A stretch of 64,000 nucleotides of DNA, taken from contig VWPU01017427.1 of assembly GCA_013398955.1 (NCBI GenBank), forward strand, positions 1 to 64,000, read 5' to 3'. Below the pieces are notes generated by a model. The model ran no database searches. It saw nothing but the letters and a program-made list of their open reading frames with translations, and was not told the DNA's origin. Position numbers and translations under genes: made by a program. Positions within the stretch are counted from its first letter, which is position 1. Every line of letters starts with the position of its first letter. This DNA is from Callaeas wilsoni (Eukaryota; Chordata; Aves; Passeriformes; Callaeidae). Positions 34,724 through 48,789 of this stretch are shown here, one piece after another.

Positions 34724-37700
34724 TCCTTGAGCTGGGAGTTCTTTAGCACAGAAGCCAAGCAGCTGTGATGGACAAAATGACTTCTGTCTCCGTACCAGCA
34801 CAACTGCTTACCTAAATAGCTTTCTAGCAATCATGCAGTCTCTGCACTTTTATTTTATTTACTCTTGCTTTCCAAGATCATAGTATCTGTTGTCCCTACA
34901 GGTGTATATAACTGAAATTCTATAGGCAAAACAAAATGAGATTAGAAATATTCCTAAAAATAATTTTTAAAAAGATGCATTGTAAAATCTTGTACAAAAT
35001 TATCAGTAAACCCCTTTTCCCATTAATTCTGGTATAAATATTTATGACCACTGCTTTCATAGAAATTTTAATTATTTCTCTACTTGGTTTCATCTTGGGA
35101 GGTTTTTGAATAACTCTTATCTATGAAAATTCAATTTTCAGTATAAGGTTTATGATGTAGAGCACAGTTTTTCAATAAACATTACTGAAGTCAAGGAAAG
35201 GTGCTCATATTTCTTTCTGGTTTTAAGTACAAATGAATACTGAGTGACCGGTTGCTGCTACATCTTTTTGAAGAGCTTTTCTGTTGGGGAGGGAGTTATG
35301 CCAAGCTTCTCCTCAAGTGACACAACACTCTCTCCACACCTTGACAGATAAAAAGATGACTTTCTCAAATAGTAGTTAAATTCTTCATAGTTACTTGGGG
35401 TTGGAAACAGGAGGATGGGTCATAAATTGGCACACTCAGACATGTGCAATACCCATTGCTGTTCTGAGTGAAATTCTTTTAAAGAATTCTTTTAAAGCAC
35501 CTTTAACCCAAACCTCCCAGGCCCACACATGGAGCATAGGCCTTGCCTGTGGCTAATGCAAAAGCCTCAGCAAAAGGCAGGGAAAGGCAGCATGAGCAAT
35601 GCTTACAGGTCAGAAGATTTCAGAGACAAAGCCAAGCAGCCAAGTCTTGTCAGTCCAGCCCCAGGAGAGAGATGGGTATTCTGAAACTGTCACAGCTGAT
35701 CAGGCAGGACTGACAGTGAACTCAAGGAGCTCAGCTGAACACCTCTACTCTAATTAGGTTCATCTCTTCCAGAAACTAATATCCAAGGAGACACTTTTAC
35801 AGATGAGAACTCCAGCAATTGCCACACACTCTCTCAGGCCTGACAAGAACAAAACAAGCGTTAGATAAAACTGACTTAATCTCGTGAAAATAGCTTCCTT
35901 TAATTAAACCTTATCTTCTATCCAAAACCCATCTAATTTATGTATCTGTTTGTAAGACTATGTGCCAGTTGTATCATCGAGAATAAATATTACCCTTAGC
36001 ACTCACTTGTTTCTTAAGAGTGCAAACATTAGCTTTGCACATATGATAAACCCCAGTCTGAACTCACTCCTGATTTTTAATGCCAGGACTAACATATTAC
36101 TGGTTTACAAACATCGTGAAGTTAAAACATCAGAGTATTACAAGGCTAATTAAGCTTTTCTTTATTCTACCAACAAAATCATTTGAGAGAAATTGCTTCT
36201 TATGTTTTCTTATATCCCAAGATAGGAGTTCTTATTTACAGTATCTCTGGCTGCACATATCTGCTTCTTGGAATGGCACAGACAGGCACAAGCAGACTGG
36301 TGCCTTTGAAGAAAGTGATGCAAAAAGCGTAAGGAGGCCATGTGAACCCTGTGACTCCTATTGCTGGCTCATGGCAAGGATATAGACAGCCTTTGAAAGA
36401 GGCTGCTTTAGGTACTTCCAAAGTCAAGCTGAGAAACCAGACAAAATGTCCTCTCTTCCCTGCTAGCCACTAGCACAGGTTTTATATTCTGGAGACAGTG
36501 CAGGGTGAATAACGGGGTTTTTTGGCAAGCAGCCACTATTAAGCACTCATGGATACAGCTCGCCTTTTCAGACATTAGGAGTGAATAACACCTCTGAAAT
36601 ACGATCCCCACCCAAAGCCAGAAAAGAAATTGGAACATTTTAACTTCCAGAAACAGAGCTAGAGAAACAAGTCTTTTTCTTTTCCCTCTCTCCATCCTGG
36701 ATTTCTTGTAAATCTTACTTTCAGATTTTGGCATGGTGGAAGAGGAGACTCTGCATTATCTGTTTATCTCCAAAAGACATGTGAAAAGGGCATTTCATGT
36801 TTTCATAACTTTAACAAAATTCTTCTTCATGAAAATTCATTTAGGAGAGAAATGATACATTTTTGATTGGTTTTGTTCTGGTATGTCTAAGATATCCTCT
36901 AAGGGACATATGGCGATTTATCTTTTATATTGTAATGCTGGTTAATGTTGTGCAGAGCAGTTGCATTGCTTTTTGTATAGTAAATAATGCTTTGTTGATC
37001 AAAGAAGAAATTAAATTCATACACAGGATTGTTTTCAAAAGTGAAAATAATAATTCCTATATTTTACAGATATGTGATTTATACAATAGTAGTTGGGGCA
37101 TAAAAAATTGTAAATGTCCAATCCAGAAGAGATAAATAAATCATGGTGTGCATTTACAAATTCATACTTTTTGCTTATTGTTGGAATATTTCTAATTATC
37201 TTCCTGGATTTGTCTTCGACAATAGGAAGGCATTTATTGTTGCATGTGTGTTTCATCCTTCAGCTTTTCAGAAACAGATCCATGACATTTTTATCTGTCC
37301 ACCTAGCAATCTGCACACTTCACATTTTTAGAAAATTATGGTCCTATGAAAACAGCTTTTGAGTAGAAAAACAGAGTGCAACAGCTCACAGTAGGTTTTT
37401 AGGGACACCCCGTGGCAAAATGACACATTGCAAATGGTAAAGAAGCAAGTGACAAAATGAAAACAAGTGGTCCCATATTTTCTTTGGGTTTTAGTAACAT
37501 CAGTTGTCTCATAAGATGCATGTCCATACTTCTGACCAGTGCTAGAATGCATGGGTTCACTTTTGCATTTTGTCAACTGCCTTCAAAGTTGATTTCCAGC
37601 ACATTTTTATGGACAAAGTCCACATGCTTTTTACCTTGTACATTACAGAAAAGCTCACCCCAGTGAAAAATTATCACCAGTCTAATTTAGCAAAAAGTTA

Positions 37701-38431
37701 TGCCCATTTCAAATTGCTTAAAATAATTCCAAATTTTTATTTTTTTTTTAATGCGACGATTCAACATTCCAGATGCTGGAACACACATCACATCAAGTTC
37801 CTTTTAGAGTCTGTTTCTCCCACTAATCACCACGAGCACACGTTGTGATGGTTTCTTACTTTTTACCTGCCCTACTACACCCACAGAGTTATTTTCAGGC
37901 AGAATGGAACACAAGGGCATGCAGTGTACCTTTTAGAAATACACATCCATGAACAAGAGAAATACAGTACGTATTTTGCCCATAGGGATACTACTGTGGA
38001 TAAAAAACTTCAGCTAGCACTGAACATTGACCCACGGTGTAAGCTTAAGTGCAGACAATTGCTTTTGAAGAAGAATTATAGCTAAGTTCTGGTAGACTTT
38101 AAGAATGACTTAAATGCAAATCTGAAGACAATCTGCTGCCGGCAATACATCTAGTCTTTGATCACTTTCCAGCTTGATCATGAATTATGCTATCAACATG
38201 TAGCTTCTATATCTTCATGAGCTCTATAGAGAGTTTCTGTGTATTTCACAAGTCTCTGTGCATTTGTGCGAACCCCTTCAGTCTCACTGTGAACTCTTAA
38301 GAGCTTCTAGCATCCAGAATATGTTGCAGCAAGGATCTGCACATCTGGGTCGTGCAAGAAAAATCATCCATTTTATGCATTGTGCATAAAGCCTCTTGTT
38401 GCCCTGTAAATACTGTGGGCAATGCCCATAA
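34724..38431. other. Non-coding stretch, nothing recognised
   Basis: AT-rich sequence between the CR1 and the LIPT1 promoter, probably first-intron territory of the former TSGA10. Open frames up to about 108 codons look random. A 13-base near-perfect tandem pair (AATTCTTTTAAAG twice) lies at about 35470-35496. Confidence 0.45.
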
Positions 38432-38750
38432 GTATCTGAAGCGAATGTGTGAAGATAGTGAAGCCAGGCTTCCCAGAGCTGCCAAGCAATAGGATGAGAG
38501 GCAATAGCCAGAAAGTGATGCACAGGAAATACTACCTGAACATGAAGAAGACCTTCTTTACTGTGCGGGCCACCGAGCACTGGAACAGATTGTCCAGAGA
38601 GGGTGTGGAGTCTCCCTCTCCGGAGATACTCAAGAACCGTCTGTACACAATCCTGTCCATGTGCTCCGGGATGACCCTGCTTGAGCAGGAGGCCGGAGCG
38701 GATGACCCCCTGTGCTCCCTTCCAACCTGACGCACTCTGTGATTCTGTGA
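38432..38750 (+). mobile_element. CR1 3' fragment next to the LIPT1 CpG island
   Basis: It reads the end of CR1 ORF2 (HRKYYLNMKKTFFTVRATEH then [20 protein letters not shown]) and the CR1 3' region, ending ACTCTGTGATTCTGTGA. The sequence turns into a CpG island immediately after it. It is the same subfamily as the copy at 45541-45861. Confidence 0.88.
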
Positions 38751-39085
38751 CGCGGTCACCCTCGCTCTCCCCAGCTGCCTCCCCGCCCAGTGCCGTGGCT
38801 GCGCTGGCACAGGCGGGACCCCGGCACGCCGGGAGCACCAGGCCGTGCTCCCAGCCGCCGCCCTCAGCCCTGCCCGGCCGCACGGCCGGCGCAGCGCCCG
38901 CCCCCAGCACCTCTCACCCAGGAAGCGGAAGGCGCTCCCGAGGCCGCCGGCTCCAAGGAGCTGACAGGGACACGAGCTTCGGGGTGTTCCTCCGCTCCCC
39001 GCCGTGAGTAGCGCAGGGCGCCCGGCGGGGCGGGGCAGTGCGGGCGGGCACGCGGCGAGGGGGGCTGAGGGGACGCCGCGCCACG
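38750..39085. promoter_or_regulatory. CpG island promoter of LIPT1, probably shared with TSGA10
   Basis: A dense CpG block lies upstream of LIPT1. In human, TSGA10 and LIPT1 start head to head within about 30 bases, so this island is the likely bidirectional promoter. A plausible non-coding LIPT1 exon ends at 39003 (GCC|GTGAGT). An acceptor (TCTTTCAG, ending 39209) opens the exon that carries the coding frame. Confidence 0.65.
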
Positions 39086-39455
39086 GAACCCCTGGATAAA
39101 AAGGCAGAAAACCCCAACAAAGCTGAACTACGCAAAGTGAAACCGCATTAGCAAGGCTGCGTTGAGTGAGGAGAAAATACGCATTCCGTTTCCTCCTTTG
39201 GTCTTTCAGGCACCAGAGACTGGGAGGAGCAGCTGCTTTGACACTCCCAGGTGTTCTGTGAGGCTCCCGCCAGCGCCTAAGCGGCATCACCGGAGGAGCA
39301 CCATACCTTGGAACGGGCGCGGCTTCGGAAGAGCATGACTGTCTCATGCCTGCCGCTGGCATCTCAGTTCTGTCACAGGAGCCGGCTGCGCTCCTGCCAC
39401 GTTCAGCATTAGCAGAGCAGGCATTCCTTCCATCCGCTGTCCAGTTATTAAAAAC

Positions 39456-40574
39456 ATGGTACTCCAGTCATTAAAGAACTGCTTCTGGCTGTCCTGCGTC
39501 CTCAGGACTCCAAAAGCTTGCTTCTGGAGCACAGCTAGTGGAGGCCTCATTATCCAGTCTGTTTCTAATGATGTTTACCAAAATCTAGCTGTGGAAGACT
39601 GGATCCATGACCACATGGATTTAGAGAAGCAACAGGTCCTTTTCCTTTGGAGAAATTCCCCTGCTGTTGTAATAGGGAGACATCAGAATCCCTGGCAGGA
39701 ATGCAACCTCAGGCTATTGAGGCAAAAAAATATAAAACTGGCCAGGAGAAGAAGTGGAGGAGGGACAGTTTACCATGACTTAGGTAATATCAATTTGACT
39801 TTCTTCACAACCAGAAAAAAATACGAGCGAATGGAAAACCTGAAGCTCATTGTGAAGGCACTGAAAGCCTTGCGACCCCAGTTAGATGTACATGTCACTG
39901 ACAGATATGACATCTTGCTAGACAGGCAATACAAAATCTCGGGCACTGCTGCAAAGCTGGGAAGGACAAGTGCTTATCACCACTGTACCTTACTCTGTAA
40001 TGCAGATAAGTTTGTTTTGTCTTCTGTGCTAAAAAGTCCTTATAAAGGGCTAAAGAGCAATGCCACTCCTAGTGTGCCTGCCTCAGTGAAAAATCTCTTT
40101 GAAGAGGATTCTAGTTTAACTTCTGAAATACTCTTGGATGCCATTGCTAAAGAATATGCTACGCAACACCAAATAGATCACCATATCACCTTAATAAACC
40201 CAGCTGATGAGACTCTGCTTCCTGGAATTAGTAACAAAACTAAAGAACTACAAACCTGGGAATGGGTATATGGAAAGACACCAAAGTTCAGCATTAGCAC
40301 ATATCTTAACATGGCCTATAAAGATTCTGTTCTTGACGTTAAAGTAAATATGGATGTAAAGCATGGAAGGATTGAAGTCTGTGACATTGATCTGCCAGAG
40401 CAGTGGCTGCCACCAGGACTGTACAGTGAACTGGTCAAGAGTCTTACCGGCAGTAAGTTTTGCCCAAACGAAACCACTACACTAGTGACAACGTTGCTCA
40501 GAGTGCATCCACAAGATGATGAGTTGCACAGCAGGTGGAGTCTGCTATGTGAGAATATGATAATGTTAATGTGA
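39456..40574 (+). CDS. LIPT1: Lipoyltransferase 1, mitochondrial
   Basis: 372 codons in a single open exon, one residue shorter than human LIPT1 and alignable over its whole length. It transfers the lipoyl group to E2 subunits of mitochondrial 2-oxoacid dehydrogenases in the lipoate relay from GCSH (established knowledge). The BPL/LplA-type fold shows [18 protein letters not shown] (residues 68-85), the nucleotide/lipoyl loop [11 protein letters not shown] (98-108) and the catalytic-lysine motif KISGTA (160-165). The first about 30 residues are basic and hydrophobic with Arg, Lys and Ser, fitting a mitochondrial presequence. The ATG at 39456 matches the human start region; an untranslated exon upstream is likely. 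The stop is at 40572-40574 and an AATAAA follows at 40588-40593. No breaks. Confidence 0.97.
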   Translation: MVLQSLKNCFWLSCVLRTPKACFWSTASGGLIIQSVSNDVYQNLAVEDWIHDHMDLEKQQVLFLWRNSPAVVIGRHQNPWQECNLRLLRQKNIKLARRRSGGGTVYHDLGNINLTFFTTRKKYERMENLKLIVKALKALRPQLDVHVTDRYDILLDRQYKISGTAAKLGRTSAYHHCTLLCNADKFVLSSVLKSPYKGLKSNATPSVPASVKNLFEEDSSLTSEILLDAIAKEYATQHQIDHHITLINPADETLLPGISNKTKELQTWEWVYGKTPKFSISTYLNMAYKDSVLDVKVNMDVKHGRIEVCDIDLPEQWLPPGLYSELVKSLTGSKFCPNETTTLVTTLLRVHPQDDELHSRWSLLCENMIMLM

Positions 40575-40587
40575 CTTGCATTTTGAA

Positions 40588-40593
40588 AATAAA
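40588..40593 (+). terminator. LIPT1: LIPT1 polyadenylation signal
   Basis: AATAAA 14 bases after the LIPT1 stop codon, giving an unusually short 3' untranslated region if used. Confidence 0.7.
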
Positions 40594-41519
40594 AGTTAAA
40601 CTTCTGCTGCTTTTTTATTTAATGTATTGAAAACAAAACATACACTAGTAAGAGAAAAATTCAGCTTGTAAGAAACAAACTGTTTAATCTTGTGCTTTTG
40701 TTTAATATTACAATTAAATTTCACACTGCCTGCACCTGATGTTCCCAAACTGTAGGCTGAAACCACTGCTGGCAAGACATCATTGCTGCTTGAACCAGGA
40801 AGAATGGTGGGGGCATCCCAAATTTGCCCTGTAGCAGAGAAGGTACAAATAGCTGACACAGATGGGATGGGGTAGGTATAAAACTGATGCTGTGCTGCTG
40901 CACTGGATGCCCCAGCCTGCATCCTGCTCCTTGTGCACAGTAGCTCATGTCTCAGCCCCTGAGCTGTGTGGGGAGGGACGTTCCCTGGTTTCTTACTGAA
41001 AGTCCTTTCTTGCAGAGTGCTGGTGCCCCTGTGCCTCTGCTGTACAAGCACCATAGTGAGCTCAGGTCACCACTGGGTAGTGAATCACTGTAGGTCCACC
41101 CTGGGTTAGGGCTTTTGCAAGAACAGGGGAAGGATAGGAAGTTTAATGTGGGGGTTTATGTGATGTGATGAGGGCAGGACAGGCTAACTGGGACAGAGGC
41201 CACGTGTGCCTCCTCTGTTCTTGCACTGCCTGGCACAAAGCTGGGAGTCCCCACTGCCATGGGTACTGGTATCAAAGCTAAACATTCGGAAATGAAAATA
41301 CAGATGTAGGAGAAAGAGGTTCCTTATGTTACCACCTAGCAGAAACTTTTCCTGTAAAAGGCAATAATGAACTGAAAGTGACAATTTTAATGTTAAATAA
41401 AAATAATAACTCAATATATAGTGAAATTATGAAAGAAAGGTTCAAGATGTATTTCACTGTTGTTGAAGAGTAAGTGTTATGCAATTTTGATTAGGTCAGA
41501 ATACAGGCTGTTTATACCT

Positions 41520-41833
41520 GAAAGGAGGTTGTAGCCAGGTGGGGGTCGGGCTCTTCTCCCAGGCAACCAGTGACACGACAAGAGGACACAGCATCAGGAA
41601 GCACCAGGAGAAGTTTAGGCTGGGCATTAGGAAATAATTCTTCATAGAAAGAGTGACTGGGCATTGGAATGGCTGCCCAGGGAGGTAATGGAGTCACCAT
41701 CCCTGGTGGTGTTTAAGAAGACTGGATGTGGCACTCAGTGCCATGGTATAGTTGAAAAGATGATGCTAGGCCATAGGTCGGACTCTATGATCTCAAAGGT
41801 CTTCTCCAGCCTAGTTAATTCTGTGATTCTCTA
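41520..41833 (+). mobile_element. CR1 3' fragment, plus orientation
   Basis: The block 'ggttgtagccaggtgggggtcgg...ctcttctcccaggcaacc' and the following 'gtttaggctgggcattagg' and 'ggctgcccagggaggtaatggagtcaccatccctgg' are CR1 3' sequence. It ends in AATTCTGTGATTCT. It lies between the convergent LIPT1 and MITD1 genes. Confidence 0.85.
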
Positions 41834-42723
41834 TGTTGGAAACTGCTCGATTAGGTTAAAAGACACAAAGCTTCACATTTGGGAAATTACTGTATTTACA
41901 GTGAGACTTCTCCAGAATGTGGCAGGATCTGTGAGGTGTTACCCAGCTTCCTTGAATTTCCAAATGTAGTGAAGAAATCAAACAGATGACTGAAGCTACA
42001 AATAATAAAAAATAACCTTTATTCCCATTAAAAATAGGCGCATATTATATACAACTGAATAAAATTCACAACAGTAACTAGAAACTTAGTATCACGGCAG
42101 CAAGCTCCTATGGAATGTCTGGGGGAATGACTACTAGCACACAGCTCTGTGGCATATATATTATTCATTTTGCTGATGGAACACTGCAAAGCTGAAACAT
42201 TATTATGAGAAAGAATAAAGAAGGCAAACCACTGGCAAACTGTGACCCAGAAAACAAGGCAAAGACCAGCTCCATTTCTTATTGATTGCTGTGGAATAGA
42301 TTTGTTTTAAGAGGCAAGAGGAAAAGAATAGCAGCATTAGATGACAGAAAATTAAATAATAAATCACATTAAGGGAAAAAAAAAAGATAATGGAATACAC
42401 CAACCATCAGGAAAAATATATAGGAGACAGGAAAAGTTCTAGCAATAAACATGCTACTAGAATAGAGGCCTACTGTATTACAAGGCAGAAAGTGTAAGGC
42501 ACTTGTCAGCCCTGAGGCTGAAAAGATTTTGATGGGACCTGAAAAAGAGGCCACTGCCTGTTTTTCATGTCAGAGTTTATGACTTAGGCAGATTCTTGCT
42601 AACAAAGAACTCTTGTATAAGAACAAAAAAAAGCAGCACCTCTGGTAATACCTTCTGGTTTCCAAAGGGTGAAGGAATGACAAGGGAAGACTTTGTCTTT
42701 ATTCTAAACAGCATATTGCTTGG

Positions 42724-42866
42724 AATCACAGAATATTTTGAGTTGTAAGGGACCCACAAAGACCTGCAAGTTCAGCTCTTAAGCGAATGGCCCTTACAGA
42801 GATCAAACACATGACCTTGGCATTACTCACACCATGTTCTGACCAACTGAGATACTCAGGGTATCC
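42724..42866 (-). mobile_element. tRNA-Ile/CR1 hybrid SINE (TguSINE1-like)
   Basis: On the minus strand the head reads like tRNA-Ile: CTCAGTTGGTCAGAACATGG, then AATGCCAAGGTCATG, a B-box-like TGTTTGATC and GTAAGGGCCA. It is followed by a CR1 3' tail (GGGTCCCTTACAACTCAAAA then ATTCTGTGATTCC). This two-part structure is that of TguSINE1, a bird SINE moved by CR1. It is decayed and not a working tRNA gene. Confidence 0.85.
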
Positions 42867-43749
42867 AACTTCTGAAAAAACTTAAACATAAATTTATTCT
42901 TTTTAGGGGACTACCTTAGTGGTAGCAAAATATCTTTCTGCAGTTGAGAGTGGCATGAAAAGCCAGTCATTGGACTTTAAAGTCAGAGTGTTAAGACTGG
43001 AAGAGGATCACACATCCTTTCCACACCTAATGCAAGAATGGATATCAGGTATATGACTTATGTGTCACAGAATAAACACATAGGAGTGACAGGGAAGACA
43101 ATACAGCTGTTTGCAGCCTTCCCAGTCCAAAATCCATTATGCAGAGACACATAAGACAACCCTAAAATGACTGTGTACTGAACACTACTGCATTTGTAGG
43201 CAAAGAGCTTGGAAAATGGAATGTTAAATTTGGGATTACTAGTAAAGTCTGGGAAATAAAGTATTACAGGATTAATAACCAAAACCCAGCAAAACAGTAG
43301 TCATGACTAAAATACAGGAATTAAAGGAAATAAATAAGACTGCTTATAAAAGAGGACATGTGGAAGCCCAGCTTCCAATGATTGTGAGGTGGTCAGTTAA
43401 AGATATAAAATCCAAAACTGGCTCAAGACAAAATCAACAGTAAAAATAGAAATGGCAGTAAAGAGGCCTTTGAAACAATATTGAGGGTCTGTTATGAAAT
43501 CAATATAAAATTTAGACATGGATTGTATTAATTAAGATGACAGAAGAAGTACAATAAAGGAATCATGCAGTTGTGTTTTCTCAGAGTGGAAAGTCTCAAA
43601 TATTCTTAAACCTATAGACTATAAAAGCTGTGCTGCACTAAGTACTTAGAAGAGTTGCTTCTGGGGGCAACCAGCTGGACTCAAGCAACATCTTCCAGTC
43701 TTACATTTTTATGCTTATGAAAACACTTATTAAAAGCAGTCATTTCCCA

Positions 43750-46305
<2,556 letters not shown>

Positions 46306-46470
46306 GGACAGGGATGGGGACACGGACCGGGATGGCGACGGGGAGCGGGACGGGGAACGGGGACTGGGCGGGGGAACAGACGGGAGGTGTCGCACCGTTG
46401 TCCTTCCGCCCGCTCGGAACTGAAGTGCCGCGGCATCGGTGGCCGGCCGGGACGAAGGGTGCGCACTGAG

Positions 46471-48714
46471 ATGGCGACCGCGGCGGGCCGGGTGGGCCTG
46501 GGGCTTGCAGGCACCGGGAAGGTGAGGAGCTGGCCGTGGGGATCTGGTGTATGGGGGGAGTCCAGGTGGGGATCCGGGGTGACGGGGAACCCAGGTGGGG
46601 CTCCGTGAAGAGATCCAGACTGGGGCCGGGGCTTGCAGCCTCCGGGAAGGTGAGGATCCACATGGGGTTCCGGGGAGGGGATCCAAGTGTGGTCTCGTGG
46701 GGGCTGATCCAGTTGGGGATCCTGGCCGGGGCTTCGCAGGCGCAGGGAAGGTGGGGATCCAGGTGGGGCTGGGACTTATAGCTGTGTCTTCTTTTTGCGG
46801 GTATTCAGAGCTGTAAGGAAAGCGCAGACAAGTTATGCCCTCCTCTCTTTGCAGATGCTGGGGAAGAGGATGGAGGGGATGGCGTCCCCGGTGTGGCTTC
46901 GTTGTCTCTTTACCAGGTCGAAAATCCCAGACTCGGTACGTGCTTGACTTGCACTTTACATTTTTACATTTACAGTTTTAGTTTATTTTTGTAAGATACT
47001 ATCCGGTGTCAGTTGACTCTTTTCCTTAAAAGCACTCTTAAAGCCTGTGGAAAAACTTGCTATCCAGAGGCTGAGCACAGGCTTCCTGGTAAAATGCACG
47101 TGAATTAGGTGTTGTGCTGGTACAGAGTGTTGTTCATGTATTTCTGTGCAGTTGTGTGGCTAAGCTCTAGAGTTACGGTATTTATCAGCAAGCCATTATA
47201 GAAATATATTTGACTTCATGTTATAAACGCTAAATTTGAGGTCACTTTGTTGGTGCTTTGACCATCTGAAAAGCAAAACGTGTAAGAATTTTTACCAAGG
47301 TTGAAGTATGCTTTAGTAGCTAACTGTAGTAATGATAACCAGATATTTAGGAAAAAAACCTCTGGTTTTGTGAACTTTTTATTCTAGGTATTTCAGCCAC
47401 GGCCTGGAGATCATGAGAAGTATGGAGGTGACCCTGAGGAGCCCCACAAAATCCATGTTATTACTAGAATAAAAAGCGTCATTGGTCGCCCATATTGGGA
47501 AAAGAAGATAATACGTGATCTGGGACTGGACAAAGTATGACTGTGCTTCTTCATACTTGTGTGTGTCAGAAACGTAGCACTAAGGTGGTGGGTTTTAAGG
47601 ACCTCGATTTTGCAATCACAGAACAGAATTACATTTATAGCAGCTGTAAAGCAGTCTGAGAAGCTGGTGGTGGGTTTTAAGGACCTCGATTTTGCAATCA
47701 CAGAACAGAATTACATTTATAGCAGCTGTAAAGCAGTCTGAGAAGCTGATGATGTGTTTAAGAGCTGAGAGGAATGTTTGTGGCTAATGGGCTTTTAGTG
47801 GGAATTCAGAATATCTCTGTATGGTATTGTGCTGCATTGCCTGAGGAGAACTTTACCCTGAGAATTATTCTAAAATAATAGAAATAGGTTTGTAAATACT
47901 TTGAATTCAGTTCTGCATGGGTCATAGTATTCAGAAATTGTAGGAAGGCAAATAAAACTTTTTTGTCAATGAAAAGGTTTCCAAATTCAAGACTCTAAAA
48001 GTTTGTATCAAAGATGTGTTTATCCAAGTTTTTCAGGCCAACTGCAATTTGTGCAAAGATTTGTCTAGTCAGTGTTATACTACAGAGAAAAAAATGTGTG
48101 CTTGATCAAGTTAAGATGTAACTGAAGGAAGCAGTTTTGCCCCTAAACCCTTGTATTTACATTTATAGTATTTTTAACAGTTGGAAGAAAAATACAGTTA
48201 TAATGGAATAGGAATAACGGGGAAATTGTCTTTTTACTGGAATCAAGTTTTGATTGCATATTTTTATGTATGTTCTTGATGCATGGCACTTCCCTAAATC
48301 TTACATTTGCAAATGTGGTTTATTTTTTTACTGGTAGTGTGCAAAGTTCGGTGAACAAAGATTTGAGATTTGGCAACATTTGTAAAATTTGTTTAATCCC
48401 TTATGTAGGCACATCGGCCAAGACTGCACAAAAATATCCCTTCTGTGAATTCCAGACTGAAAGTTATTAAACATCTGATAAGGTTTGTTAACTATTTGTT
48501 TATTTATTTGTTAATTTGGAACACTTAATGTAACTCTCTTCTAGTCACAGGACTTCACTAAGCAAACTCTTTTGCCTGTAGAATACAGCCACTGAAACTG
48601 CCCTACGGGCTGCCAACAGAAGAGGAAGTGTCCAGCACCTTTCTGACAACCAAGGGAGAGCTTATCATTAAAAAGCGCCTGAAACCTGTGGAGCAGAAAG
48701 AAATTAAGTCATAA
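46471..48714 (+). CDS. MRPL30: Mitochondrial large ribosomal subunit protein uL30m
   Basis: Five coding exons, 161 residues (same as human): 46471-46521, 46855-46935, 47388-47534, 48409-48482 and 48582-48714, all in phase. It is a structural protein of the 39S mitochondrial ribosomal subunit. Exon 2 encodes [15 protein letters not shown], continuing a basic presequence. Exon 3 encodes [20 protein letters not shown] then [16 protein letters not shown], the L30 core. Exon 4 gives [19 protein letters not shown]. Exon 5 gives [14 protein letters not shown] and [16 protein letters not shown]. Donors and acceptors are standard. The start at 46471 keeps the human-like N-terminus; exon 2 also begins with an in-frame ATG, so a shorter product is possible. 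The stop is at 48712-48714, with AATAAA at 48744. Confidence 0.96.
46495..46765 (+). repeat. Repeats of the MRPL30 exon 1 end and a GATCCAGGTGGGG-type minisatellite
   Basis: The end of exon 1 with its donor (GGGGCTTGCAGGCACCGGGAAGGTGAGG region) recurs at about 46625-46655 and, more diverged, at about 46727-46757. Between them a short unit related to GATCCAGGTGGGG recurs at least five times. Spacing is roughly 100-130 bases. Confidence 0.75.
47584..47747 (+). repeat. Perfect 82-bp tandem duplication in MRPL30 intron 3
   Basis: Bases 47584-47665 and 47666-47747 are identical, starting GGTGGTGGGTTTTAAGG and ending CAGTCTGAGAAGCT. It begins about 50 bases after the exon 3 donor. Perfect identity suggests a recent event or an assembly duplication. 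Confidence 0.92.
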
Positions 48715-48743
48715 GGTGTGCTGGTTGGATTTAGATTTTATAA

Positions 48744-48749
48744 AATAAA
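48744..48749 (+). terminator. MRPL30: MRPL30 polyadenylation signal
   Basis: AATAAA 30 bases after the MRPL30 stop codon. Confidence 0.75.
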
Positions 48750-48789
48750 TATTTTAAATCCCCACTTAAGAGCTTGTGTATGAAATGTA

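Noticed and set aside
38532..39362. 276-codon open frame on the minus strand
   Set aside because: It runs antisense through a CR1 copy and the LIPT1 CpG island. GC-rich sequence lacks stops by chance, and no domain is visible.
42790..42866. A tRNA-Ile gene on the minus strand
   Set aside because: The tRNA-like part has several changes in the A- and B-box regions and runs straight into a CR1 tail, so it is the head of a SINE.
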